NCBI RefSeq assembly: GCF_013178945.1
Contig: NZ_JABFDM010000005.1
Location: 248,001-312,000, forward strand
Reading direction: 5' to 3'
From: Bradyrhizobium aeschynomenes
GTDB lineage: Bacteria > Pseudomonadota > Alphaproteobacteria > Rhizobiales > Xanthobacteraceae
DNA: 64,000 nt
The translations under genes and the position numbers were made by a program. The stretch's first letter is position 1. Each line of letters opens with the position of its first letter. The notes beneath the pieces were generated by a model, which had not been told where the DNA came from, ran no database searches, and was given only the letters and a program-made list of their open reading frames with translations. Below, piece after piece: positions 34,921 to 42,744 of the stretch.

Positions 34921-35139
34921 CCTATCGCCAAGTTGCCCAGAAGGAAAGCCGGGCCGTTCGATGGTCCCCCCGATTGCCCCTCGCGATCGAAAGGCTCGGC
35001 TTTCCGAACTGCCGAAGCACTTGGCCCGAAAAATTCGGCCGGAGAGGGGACCACCCGCTCACCGTCTTTCATGACGAAACCATGCTTGTGCCATTTTCAA
35101 AGACCTCGGCGCTCGTCGGCAACGACGGGCGCCTTTGTC
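34921..35139 (+). ncRNA. Candidate stand-alone structured RNA, about 215 nt
   Basis: The stretch lies between a sigma-70-like promoter and a hairpin with T-rich tail and encodes no convincing protein. It folds well by eye. An outer helix GCCAAGT/ACTTGGC (34927-34933 with 35019-35025) encloses a 20-position hairpin with 19 pairs (34943-34962 with 34986-35005; one G-A mismatch, one G-U pair). A small hairpin CCGAA-AAA-TTCGG follows at 35026-35038. The 23-nt hairpin loop contains GGTCCCC (34963-34969), which is complementary to GGGGACC at 35046-35052, suggesting a pseudoknot. I do not recognise it as tmRNA, SRP RNA, 6S, RNase P or a common riboswitch. Coordinates of the 5' end are approximate. 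Confidence 0.55.
35108..35139 (+). terminator. Rho-independent-like terminator of the candidate RNA
   Basis: An 11-position stem, GGCGCTCGTCG with CGACGGGCGCC (one G-U pair), closes a GCAA tetraloop and is followed by TTTGTCT. The T tract is interrupted, so termination strength is uncertain, but the hairpin is very stable. Confidence 0.65.
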
Positions 35140-35191
35140 TATCGGCGAGGTCCAAAGGTCTCGCGACGATCCTTGCGGGAGCTGCCTGTCG

Positions 35192-35437
35192 TCAGGTGGC
35201 GCCGAAGGCCTTGAAGGTGATGATGGTGTGGGTGTCCTGGATGCCCGGCAGCACCTGGACCTTCTCGTTCACGAAGTGGCCGATGTCGGTGGCGTTATCG
35301 ACGTAGAACTTCACCAGCAGATCGTAATTGCCGGCCGTGGAATAGATCTCGGACGCGATCTCGGCCTCTGCCAGCGCATTGGCGACCGTGTAGGACTGGC
35401 CGAGCTTGCACTTGATCTGGACGAAGAAGGGAACCAT
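35192..35437 (-). CDS. Small Lrp/AsnC-type RAM-domain protein
   Basis: An 81-residue protein consisting only of the ligand-binding (RAM) half of Lrp/AsnC regulators: MVPFFVQIKCKLGQSY, then AEIYSTAGNYDLLVKFYV-like strands (here ASEIYSTAGNYDLLVKF), ending QDTHTIITFKAF. The DNA-binding helix-turn-helix is absent, as in stand-alone SraA-like RAM proteins, which bind amino acids and assemble into rings. A GGAGA site lies about 8 bp before the ATG at 35437; the frame is open farther upstream without similarity. It is divergent from thiD with a 120-bp gap. Confidence 0.85.
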   Translation of the reverse strand: MVPFFVQIKCKLGQSYTVANALAEAEIASEIYSTAGNYDLLVKFYVDNATDIGHFVNEKVQVLPGIQDTHTIITFKAFGAT

Positions 35438-35557
35438 TGCGGACGGTCTCCAGAGGACGTTCCAAGCCTCAATATAGCGTTTTCGGACGAAGTCGAGACG
35501 CATTTCAGGGGACCCGGCCTGCTTGCCGGGCGTGTCGACGCCGCGCTAGGAAAGGCT

Positions 35558-36358
35558 ATGAGCACGCCTGTCGCACTCACCATCGCCGGCTCGGACTCCT
35601 CGGGGGGAGCCGGCATTCAGGCCGACCTGAAGACCTTCGCGGCGCTGTCCGTCTATGGCGCCTCGGTGCTGACGGCGCTGACCGCCCAGAACACCACGGG
35701 CGTGACCGGGGTGCACCTGGTGCCGCCCGATTTCGTCGCGGCGCAGATCGACGCCGTCTTCGCCGATCTTACCGTCGGCGCGGTCAAGATCGGCATGGTG
35801 GCTCAGGCGCCGATCGCCGGGGCCATCAGCGACAGCCTGGGGCGCTGGCGGCCTGCTCACATCGTGCTCGATCCGGTGATGGTGGCGACCTCCGGGGCGC
35901 GGCTGTTGCCGGAGGACGCGATCGAGGCGTTGCGCAGCCGGCTGATCCCGCAGGCCTCGCTGATCACGCCGAACCTGCCGGAGGCGGCCGCGCTGCTCGG
36001 CGAGCCGATCGCCGATACGGACGAGGCCATCGCCGCGCAGGGGCGCCGGCTGCTGGCGCTCGGCTGTCCGGCCGTGCTGATCAAGGGCGGTCACGGGCAG
36101 GGGGCCGAGAGCACCGATTACCTGATCACCTCAGGAACCAGCATCGCGCTGTCAGCGCCGCGCGTCGCCACCAGGAATACGCACGGCACCGGCTGCTCGC
36201 TGTCATCGGCGGTGGCTGCGGGGCTTGCGAAGGGCGAGGAGCTGGAGACTGCCGTGCGCAATGCCAAGGCCTTCATTTCCGGCGCAATCGCCGCCGCCGA
36301 CCGCTTCACGGTCGGTCACGGTCACGGCCCGGTGCATCATCTGCATCGGTTTTATTGA
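35558..36358 (+). CDS. thiD: Hydroxymethylpyrimidine/phosphomethylpyrimidine kinase
   Basis: A 266-residue ribokinase-fold enzyme that phosphorylates HMP and then HMP-phosphate with ATP, providing the pyrimidine half of thiamine. The N-terminal TIAGSDSSGGAGIQADLKTF and the C-terminal GTGCSLSSAVAAGLA anion-hole/catalytic region are diagnostic. Length is normal. The ATG at 35558 follows AGGAAAGG; longer in-frame starts are unconserved. No TPP riboswitch consensus was seen between 35140 and 35558. It is isolated from other thiamine genes in this window. Confidence 0.93.
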   Translation: MSTPVALTIAGSDSSGGAGIQADLKTFAALSVYGASVLTALTAQNTTGVTGVHLVPPDFVAAQIDAVFADLTVGAVKIGMVAQAPIAGAISDSLGRWRPAHIVLDPVMVATSGARLLPEDAIEALRSRLIPQASLITPNLPEAAALLGEPIADTDEAIAAQGRRLLALGCPAVLIKGGHGQGAESTDYLITSGTSIALSAPRVATRNTHGTGCSLSSAVAAGLAKGEELETAVRNAKAFISGAIAAADRFTVGHGHGPVHHLHRFY

Positions 36359-36416
36359 CGTGGTGGTTCATGCGTCCGGTCCGGCCGCGCAAGCTTTTCC
36401 ACTCAGGAGGACCTCG

Positions 36417-36875
36417 ATGATGCGGCATGCCCTGATCCTGATGATGCTGGCTATGGTCGGAGTGCTCTCCACGCCGGTCCGGGCGGAGCGGGCCTATTCG
36501 GCGGAGGAAGAACGCAACAGGCAGATCGTTCTCGACTTCTATGAGCAGGGCCTCAACCGCAAGGACTTCGTGGCGGCCTCGAAATATCTCGGCACCTACA
36601 TTCAGCACAATCCGAGCGCCGAGGACGGTCCGGAAGGATTCCGCAAGTTCATCGAATTCCTGAAGGCCAAGTATCCGCAATCCCGCAGCGAGATCACGAA
36701 GGTCCTGGTCGACGGCGACTTCGTCATTCTGCGTGTGCATGCGATCCGCGAGCCAGGCACCCGCGGCAGCGCGATCGTCGATATCTTCCGTCTGAAGGAC
36801 GGCAAGATCGAGGAGCACTGGGATTCCGTACAGCCGATCCCCGAGCAGTCGGCCAACACCAACGGCATGTTCTGA
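36417..36875 (+). CDS. Secreted SnoaL/NTF2-like protein
   Basis: A 152-residue protein with a signal peptide (about residues 1-23, ending VRA-ER) and a SnoaL-like NTF2-fold domain. The pattern FYEQGLNRKDF, YIQHNPSAEDGPEGFRKFIEF and VDIFRLKDGKIEEHWDSVQP is typical of the SnoaL-like polyketide-cyclase-related family, found in many periplasmic proteins of unknown function. AGGAGG lies 5 bp before ATG 36417 (a second ATG follows at 36420). The stop lies 26 bp from that of the convergent AraC gene. Confidence 0.82.
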   Translation: MMRHALILMMLAMVGVLSTPVRAERAYSAEEERNRQIVLDFYEQGLNRKDFVAASKYLGTYIQHNPSAEDGPEGFRKFIEFLKAKYPQSRSEITKVLVDGDFVILRVHAIREPGTRGSAIVDIFRLKDGKIEEHWDSVQPIPEQSANTNGMF

Positions 36876-36901
36876 CCCGCAAGCGGAGCAGATCCCGCCG
36901 C

Positions 36902-37951
36902 TCACTTCTGCTGAGCGGCCTCGATCTCGCGTCGATGCCCGTTCATCACGCGCGATCGATATTCGCCCGGGGACTCGCCGAACCAGCGGTTGGAGGCGCG
37001 GAAGAACGTGCTCTGGTCGGCATAGCCGAGCAGATAGCCGATGTCGGTGAGCGTCATGCGAGAATCGGCGAGGTGGCGCTGCGCCAGCTCGCGCCTGACA
37101 TCCTCGACGAGGTCGCTGAAGGAAATGCCTTCGTCGGCGAGCCTGCGCTGGAAAGTGCGATCGCTCAAGCCGAGCTCGGCCGCGATTGCCGAGCGCAGCG
37201 GGCTGCCGTCGGGCAGCAGCTTGGCGATCGCCGTGCGTGCCCGATGGGCCGTGTCGGTCTTGACGAGACGCTCCAGCGCCTCGTCGGCGATGCGGTCATG
37301 GATAGCGGCGAGCTCGGGCGCCGACGTGGTCAGCTTGCACGCGAGATCCTGCTCCGCGATGAGAAAGCCGTTGAACGGCGCGTCGAATTCGAGCGGCGAC
37401 TGGAACGCCTTGTTGTAGGACGCGATCGACAGCGGCACCGCGTGTGAGAAGCGCGTGGAGAGCGGCGTCAGCCGCCGGTCCAGCATCCAGCGGCACAGAT
37501 TGAGCAGATTGACCACGCCGTAATCATAGCGCTGGCGCGGAATCGGACACTCGCCACCATAGACGTCGGTGCGTACCCAGCGGCCCCCATCGCCGGGTTC
37601 GAGCGTGATGGTCACCGCGTCGCTGACAAGACACATATAGCGGATGAGACGGGTCAGTCCGGCGAGAAGCGTGGGGCTCGACATCATGGCGTAGCCCGCG
37701 ACGCCGTAATTGTCAGGCCGCGGCGCATCGAGCTTCGCAAGGCCGATGTCCGGATTGCCCGAGCGCTCGGCCGCCAGCACCCATAATCGGCTCAGCGCCT
37801 CGGTCGGCCAGCGGCGATCGCAATCGTCGAGATCCTCAATCGCAAGTCCGACCTCGGCAAACAGCGCGGCCGCATCGAGGCCTTGCTCGGTCAGCGTGGT
37901 CGCGACTCCGCGCATCCAGGACGACGATGTGGTTCGGATCTGCTGAGCCAT
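36902..37951 (-). CDS. AraC-family regulator with arabinose-binding-like N-terminal domain
   Basis: A 349-residue regulator of the OruR/ArgR-like group. The N-terminal ligand domain (about residues 10-200, with GVAGYAMMSSPTL) resembles the arabinose-binding domain family PF12625, and the C-terminal AraC domain contains LRSAIAAELGLSDRTFQRRLADEGISF and MTLTDIGYLLGYADQSTFFRA. The start at 37951 is preferred to 38020. It is divergent from the alpha/beta-hydrolase operon starting at 38095, with a 143-bp shared region, and is the obvious candidate regulator of that run. Its inducer is unknown. Confidence 0.87.
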   Translation of the reverse strand: MAQQIRTTSSSWMRGVATTLTEQGLDAAALFAEVGLAIEDLDDCDRRWPTEALSRLWVLAAERSGNPDIGLAKLDAPRPDNYGVAGYAMMSSPTLLAGLTRLIRYMCLVSDAVTITLEPGDGGRWVRTDVYGGECPIPRQRYDYGVVNLLNLCRWMLDRRLTPLSTRFSHAVPLSIASYNKAFQSPLEFDAPFNGFLIAEQDLACKLTTSAPELAAIHDRIADEALERLVKTDTAHRARTAIAKLLPDGSPLRSAIAAELGLSDRTFQRRLADEGISFSDLVEDVRRELAQRHLADSRMTLTDIGYLLGYADQSTFFRASNRWFGESPGEYRSRVMNGHRREIEAAQQK

Positions 37952-38094
37952 CCCCTTGGCCTTCTGGAGCCAGTGCTTTGGCGTCCTCGGATCATTGTGC
38001 AGGTGCACATGAGACTGCATAGCATCTGGGATTGGCGATCGCGATACGAAATTCGTCGTGGCGACCGCGTCCCCTCAAGGCCCAGGAGACAATC

Positions 38095-38919
38095 ATGCCC
38101 GTCCTGAAAACCAACGATGGCACAGAGATTTACTACAAGGACTGGGGCTCCGGTCAGCCGATCGTGTTCAGCCATGGCTGGCCGTTGTCGTCGGATGATT
38201 GGGATGCGCAGATGATGTTCTTCCTCGATCGCGGCTATCGCGTCATCGCCCATGACCGCCGCGGCCATGGCCGCTCGGCGCAGGTCCCTGATGGTCATGA
38301 CATGGACCACTATGCCGACGATCTCGCGGCGCTGACCGCGCATCTCGACCTGAAGAATGCCGTGCATGTCGGCCATTCCACCGGCGGCGGCGAGGTCGTG
38401 CACTATCTCGCACGTCACGGCGAGAGCCGCGCCGCGAAGGCCGCGATCATCGCCGCGGTGCCGCCCTTGATGGTGCAGACCGCGGCCAATCCGGGCGGCC
38501 TGCCGAAATCGGTGTTCGACGACTTCCAGACCCAGGTTGCAACCCGTCGCGCGGAATTCTACCGCGACGTCGCGGCCGGGCCGTTCTATGGCTTCAACAA
38601 GCCCGGCGCCAAGCCGTCCGAGGCCGTGATCCAGAACTGGTGGCGGCAGGGCATGATGGGCAGCGCCAAGGCGCACTACGACGGCGTCGTCGCGTTCTCG
38701 CAGACCGACTTCACCGAAGACCTCAAGAAGATCACCTTGCCGGTGCTGGTGATGCATAGCGAGGACGATCAGATCGTTCCCTACGCGGATTCCGCGCCAC
38801 TGTCGGCCAAGCTGCTCAAGAACGGCACGCTCAAGACCTACAAGGGTTTTCCGCACGGCATGCCGACCACCGAAGCCGCGACCATCAACGCCGACCTGCT
38901 GGCCTTCATCAAGAGCTGA
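38095..38919 (+). CDS. Alpha/beta hydrolase, cofactor-free haloperoxidase (perhydrolase) type
   Basis: A 274-residue alpha/beta hydrolase. The catalytic triad is readable as S95 in GHSTGGG, D225 in HSEDDQIVP and H254 in GFPHGM. The N-terminal KDWGSGQPIVFSHGWPLSSDDWD and HDRRGHGRS are characteristic of non-haem chloroperoxidases/perhydrolases, which form peracids from carboxylic acids and peroxide; a plain esterase is possible. AGGAGA precedes the ATG at 38095. It is the first gene of a compact co-directional run that reaches about 45,753, and it is transcribed away from an AraC regulator. Confidence 0.85.
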   Translation: MPVLKTNDGTEIYYKDWGSGQPIVFSHGWPLSSDDWDAQMMFFLDRGYRVIAHDRRGHGRSAQVPDGHDMDHYADDLAALTAHLDLKNAVHVGHSTGGGEVVHYLARHGESRAAKAAIIAAVPPLMVQTAANPGGLPKSVFDDFQTQVATRRAEFYRDVAAGPFYGFNKPGAKPSEAVIQNWWRQGMMGSAKAHYDGVVAFSQTDFTEDLKKITLPVLVMHSEDDQIVPYADSAPLSAKLLKNGTLKTYKGFPHGMPTTEAATINADLLAFIKS

Positions 38920-38934
38920 TCAGAGGAGGCTGGC

Positions 38935-39447
38935 ATGACTTGGGGAATCCCGACGACTCTGTTTCTTCAGATCCACGTGGTGCTGAGCCTGATCGGAATC
39001 GCGACCGGGCTCGTCATGCTCGCCGGCATGCTGGCAGCCCGCCATCTGGCGGTCTGGGCGGCGCTGTTCCTGGTCACGACCTTTCTCACGGGCGTGACCG
39101 GGTTTCCGCTGCCGCCATTCGGTCTCGACCCGCCGCGGATCATCGGCATCATCCTGCTGGCGCTGCTGACCGCGGCCGCTGCCGCGCTCTACGTGTTCGC
39201 GCTGTCGGGGTGGTGGCGACGGGTCTACGTCGTCGCTGCGCTGCTCTCGCTCTATCTCAACGTCTTCGTTGCGGTCGTGCAGTCGTTCCAGAAGATCGGC
39301 GTGCTCAACGCGCTCGCGCCCACGCAGAGCGAACTCCCGTTCGCGGTTGCTCAGCTCGTCACGCTCGCTCTGTTCATCGCGCTCGGAATTTTCTCGTGGC
39401 GGCGTTTCACGCCCGGTGCGGCTGCGCCGCGCGCATCGCTCGCCTGA
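38935..39447 (+). CDS. Hypothetical integral membrane protein
   Basis: A 170-residue very hydrophobic protein with about five membrane segments (near residues 10-32, 38-58, 68-92, 96-117 and 135-155), connected by short loops and ending in a basic C-terminus. I do not recognise a named family. It starts 15 bp after the hydrolase stop with GAGGAGG upstream and is followed after 26 bp by an isochorismatase-like gene, so it belongs to the same operon. A role in transport or membrane protection is a guess. Confidence 0.75.
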   Translation: MTWGIPTTLFLQIHVVLSLIGIATGLVMLAGMLAARHLAVWAALFLVTTFLTGVTGFPLPPFGLDPPRIIGIILLALLTAAAAALYVFALSGWWRRVYVVAALLSLYLNVFVAVVQSFQKIGVLNALAPTQSELPFAVAQLVTLALFIALGIFSWRRFTPGAAAPRASLA

Positions 39448-39473
39448 CTCATCTCGTTTTCAAGGAGACCCTC

Positions 39474-40124
39474 ATGTCCAAGCTCGAAATGCTCACCCCG
39501 CAGAACTGCGCGGTGGCGCTGATCGACTACCAGCCGGCGATGTATCAGGGCGTGCAGTCGCACGACCGCCTCGGCGTCTTCAACAACATCCAGATCGTCG
39601 CCAAGGCGGCCAAGCTGTTCAAGCTCCCGACGGTGCTCACCACCGTCGCCAAGGATTCGTTCTCCGGTCCCTTCATGCCGGAGGTCACCGAGCTGTTTCC
39701 CAATCACGACATCGTCGACCGCACGGCGATGAACTCCTGGCTCGATGCCGGCTTCCGCAAGCAGGTTGCCGCGACCGGACGCAAGAAGTTCATCATCGCG
39801 GGACTGTGGACCGAGGCCTGCGTGCTGTTCCCGACGCTCGACATGCTGCGCGAGGGGTACGAGATCTACATTCCGGCCGATGCCTGCGGCGATCTGTCGC
39901 TGGAGGCGCATAACCGGGCGATGGATCGTGCGGTGCAGGCCGGCGCCGTGCCGATCACCTCGTGCCAGTTCGCCTTCGAACTGCAGCAGGACTGGGCACG
40001 GGCCGAGACCTATGACGGCATGATGGAGATCCTGAAGGCCCATTCCCCGTACGGCATCCAGATCCGCTTCTCGAAATGGGCGCTCGGCGAGCACGCTTCC
40101 GAGGGCGGTCCCAAGGCGGCCTGA
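39474..40124 (+). CDS. Isochorismatase-family cysteine hydrolase (YcaC-like)
   Basis: A 216-residue isochorismatase-fold hydrolase. By alignment from memory with E. coli YcaC, the catalytic residues are D18 (LIDYQ), R83 (VDRTAMNSW) and C116 (WTEACV). Members of this group hydrolyse amides or related bonds through a cysteine nucleophile; the physiological substrate is generally unknown. AAGGAGA precedes the start. It is flanked by the membrane protein and the XapX gene (8-bp gap), all co-directional. Confidence 0.87.
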   Translation: MSKLEMLTPQNCAVALIDYQPAMYQGVQSHDRLGVFNNIQIVAKAAKLFKLPTVLTTVAKDSFSGPFMPEVTELFPNHDIVDRTAMNSWLDAGFRKQVAATGRKKFIIAGLWTEACVLFPTLDMLREGYEIYIPADACGDLSLEAHNRAMDRAVQAGAVPITSCQFAFELQQDWARAETYDGMMEILKAHSPYGIQIRFSKWALGEHASEGGPKAA

Positions 40125-40132
40125 GGCACGTC

Positions 40133-40420
40133 ATGAAGCTCTATCTGTTCTCGCTCGGGGCAGGGTTGCTGGTCGGCGTCATCTACAGCCTGCTGCAGGT
40201 GCGCTCGCCGGCGCCGCCGCTGGTGGCGCTCGTCGGCCTGCTCGGCATCCTCGTTGGAGAGCAGGTGGTCCCCGTGGGCAGGCAGCTCCTCGACGGCACC
40301 ACGCTTGCTGCCGCGTGGCAGAAGGCGGCCTGCGCCACGCACATCTTCGGCCTGCTGCCCGGCCATCATGGCCGGGCGGAGACGACGACCTCTGCTGCGC
40401 AAGACGAGAAGGCCTCATGA
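40133..40420 (+). CDS. XapX (DUF1427) domain small membrane protein
   Basis: A 95-residue protein whose first 50 residues match the XapX pattern: a membrane helix MKLYLFSLGAGLLVGVIYSLL, then VRSPAPPLVALVGLLGILVGEQ, a second helix with a conserved GE. The C-terminal 40 residues are soluble and contain an HIFGLLPGHH segment. XapX proteins are named from xanthosine loci, but their function is not established. It overlaps the next gene by 4 bp (ATGA), indicating translational coupling. Confidence 0.85.
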   Translation: MKLYLFSLGAGLLVGVIYSLLQVRSPAPPLVALVGLLGILVGEQVVPVGRQLLDGTTLAAAWQKAACATHIFGLLPGHHGRAETTTSAAQDEKAS

Positions 40421-42294
40421 GCGATCTTCCCGACCTCATCCTGCATCGCGGCCTGTTCACGACGCTCGACCGCTCCAATCCGCAGGCGAATGCGGTGGCG
40501 ATCAAGGACGGCGTGTTCACGGCCGTCGGCCATGAGCCGGACGTGATGAAGCTCGCCGGCCCGAATACCAAGCTGATCGACCTCAAGGGCCGGCGCGTGC
40601 TGCCGGGCCTGATCGACAATCACCTCCACATCATTCGCGGCGGGCTCAACTTCAACATGGAGCTGCGCTGGGACGGCGTGCGCTCGCTGGCGGATGCGAT
40701 GGCGATGCTGAAGGCGCAGGTCGCGATCACGCCGCCGCCGCAATGGGTGCGCGTGGTCGGCGGCTTCACCGAGCATCAGTTCGCCGAGAAGCGGTTGCCG
40801 ACCATCGACGAGCTCAATGCGGTGGCGCCGGATACGCCGGTGTTCCTGCTGCACCTCTACGACCGCGCCATCCTGAACGGGGCCGCCTTGCGCGCCGTCG
40901 GCTACGACAAGGACACGCCACAGCCGCCGGGCGGCGAGATCGTGCGTGACGCCCAGGGAAATCCGACCGGCCTGCTGCTCGCCAGGCCGAATGCCGCCAT
41001 TCTCTATGCGACGCTCGCCAAAGGCCCAAAGCTGCCGTTCGATTATCAGCTCAACTCGACGCGCCACTTCATGCGCGAGCTGAACCGGCTCGGCGTCATC
41101 GGCGCGATCGATGCCGGCGGCGGCTTCCAGAATTATCCCGACGATTATGCCGTGATCCAGAAGCTGTCCGATGACGGCCAGCTCACGATCCGGCTCGCCT
41201 ACAATCTGTTCACGCAGAAGCCGAAGGGCGAGAAGGACGATTTCCTGCGCTGGACGCAGAGCTCGTCCTACAAGCAGGGCAACGACTATTTCCGGCACAA
41301 CGGCGCCGGCGAGATGCTGGTGTTCTCCGCCGCCGACTTCGAGGATTTTCGTGTGCCGCGGCCGGACATGCCGGCCGAAATGGAAGGCGAGCTTGAGGAG
41401 GTCGTACGCATCCTGGTGCAGAACAAATGGCCGTGGCGGCTGCACGCGACCTATGACGAGACCATCTCGCGCGCGCTCGACGTGTTCGAGACGGTCAATC
41501 AGGACATGCCGCTCGACGGCATCAACTGGTTCTTCGACCACGCCGAGACGATCTCGGACCAGTCAATCGACCGCATCGCCGCACTCGGCGGCGGCATCGC
41601 CGTACAGCACCGCATGGCCTATCAGGGCGAGTACTTCGTCGAGCGCTACGGTTTTGGCGCCGCAGAGGCGACGCCGCCGGTGAAGAAGATCCTGGGCAAG
41701 GGCGTCAAGGTCTCCGCCGGCACCGACGCGACGCGGGTCGCGTCCTACAATCCCTGGGTCTCGCTGTCGTGGCTCGTGACGGGGCGCACGGTCGGCGGCC
41801 TGCGGCTGTATCCGCAACGCAACTGCCTCGATCGCGAGACGGCGCTGCGGATGTGGACCGAGAACGTCACCTGGTTCTCCAATGAGGAGGGCAAAAAGGG
41901 CCGCATCGAAGTCGGCCAGTTCGCCGACCTGATCGTGCCGGACCGCGACTTCTTCACCTGCGCGGAAGCCGAGATCGCCGATATCACGAGCCACCTGACG
42001 ATGGTCGGCGGCCGTGTGGTCTACGCAGCGTCCGACTTCAAGACGCTCGACGACGCCGCGCCGCCGCCTGCGATGCCGGACTGGTCGCCGGTGCGCCGCT
42101 TCGGCGGCTACGGCGCGTGGCTCGCGAAGGATGAGACCGGCGCGGTGCGTGCCCAGGCGATGCAGATGTGCGGCTGCGCCAACTCCTGCGGCGTGCACGG
42201 CCACGATCACGCACGCTCCTGGTCGAGCCAGTTGCCGGTCGCCGACCTCAAGAGCTTCTGGGGCGCGCTCGGCTGCGCCTGCTGGGCGGTGTGA
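40417..42294 (+). CDS. Amidohydrolase family 3 (YtcJ-like) with Cys/His-rich tail
   Basis: A 625-residue metal-dependent hydrolase of the YtcJ/N-substituted formamide deformylase-like group. The metal-binding HxH is H69/H71 (NHLH). The sequence later has FFDHAE, a candidate metal ligand region, and SAGTDATR, the aspartate that activates water. The last 44 residues carry C585, C587, C591, H594, H596, H598, C620 and C622, a possible extra metal site. It overlaps XapX by 4 bp upstream and DoxX by 1 bp downstream (TGATG), so the three are translationally coupled. Substrate unknown; no signal peptide is seen. Confidence 0.85.
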   Translation: MSDLPDLILHRGLFTTLDRSNPQANAVAIKDGVFTAVGHEPDVMKLAGPNTKLIDLKGRRVLPGLIDNHLHIIRGGLNFNMELRWDGVRSLADAMAMLKAQVAITPPPQWVRVVGGFTEHQFAEKRLPTIDELNAVAPDTPVFLLHLYDRAILNGAALRAVGYDKDTPQPPGGEIVRDAQGNPTGLLLARPNAAILYATLAKGPKLPFDYQLNSTRHFMRELNRLGVIGAIDAGGGFQNYPDDYAVIQKLSDDGQLTIRLAYNLFTQKPKGEKDDFLRWTQSSSYKQGNDYFRHNGAGEMLVFSAADFEDFRVPRPDMPAEMEGELEEVVRILVQNKWPWRLHATYDETISRALDVFETVNQDMPLDGINWFFDHAETISDQSIDRIAALGGGIAVQHRMAYQGEYFVERYGFGAAEATPPVKKILGKGVKVSAGTDATRVASYNPWVSLSWLVTGRTVGGLRLYPQRNCLDRETALRMWTENVTWFSNEEGKKGRIEVGQFADLIVPDRDFFTCAEAEIADITSHLTMVGGRVVYAASDFKTLDDAAPPPAMPDWSPVRRFGGYGAWLAKDETGAVRAQAMQMCGCANSCGVHGHDHARSWSSQLPVADLKSFWGALGCACWAV

Positions 42295-42719
42295 TGGCCA
42301 CAATCCCGGACACGCCGCGGCCGGTTGCGGCGGTGCTCGCCTGGCCGTGGCTCTGGCCGGCGGCGCGGCTCGCGCTCGTCTCTGCCTATCTGATCGGCGG
42401 CGTCCAGAAACTCGCGGACTTCCCCGGCGCCATCGCCGAGCAGGCCCATTTCGGCCTGCAGCCGGCGGCGCTGTGGGCGGTCGCTGCGATCGCCGTCGAA
42501 CTGATCGGCTCGCTGCTCGTCGTGGCCAACCGGTTGGTCTGGCTCGGCGCCGGCGGGCTCGGCGTGCTCACTTTTGTCGCCATGCTCACCGCCAACGACT
42601 TCTGGCACATGCAGGGCCATGACCGCTTCATGGCGCTCAACGCCTTCTTCGAGCATCTCGGACTGATCGCCGGTCTCGTGCTCGTCTCCGTCATGTCCTG
42701 GCGCGCGCGCCGCGCCTGA
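42294..42719 (+). CDS. DoxX-family membrane protein
   Basis: A 141-residue four-helix membrane protein. The first helix region ARLALVSAYLIGGVQKLADFPGA and the later FWHMQGHDRFMALNAFFEHLGLIAGL fit the DoxX family, whose members are linked to thiosulfate:quinone oxidation or oxidative stress defence. The start codon overlaps the amidohydrolase stop by 1 bp. No function specific to this operon can be proven. Confidence 0.85.
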   Translation: MATIPDTPRPVAAVLAWPWLWPAARLALVSAYLIGGVQKLADFPGAIAEQAHFGLQPAALWAVAAIAVELIGSLLVVANRLVWLGAGGLGVLTFVAMLTANDFWHMQGHDRFMALNAFFEHLGLIAGLVLVSVMSWRARRA

Positions 42720-42744
42720 TCCGCGTCTCCTGTCTGAGGTTGTC

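Noticed and set aside
34887..35139. The structured region as a TPP riboswitch for thiD or as tmRNA/SRP RNA
   Set aside because: It ends in a terminator 420 bp before thiD and lacks the TPP consensus; tmRNA and SRP signature sequences are not present.
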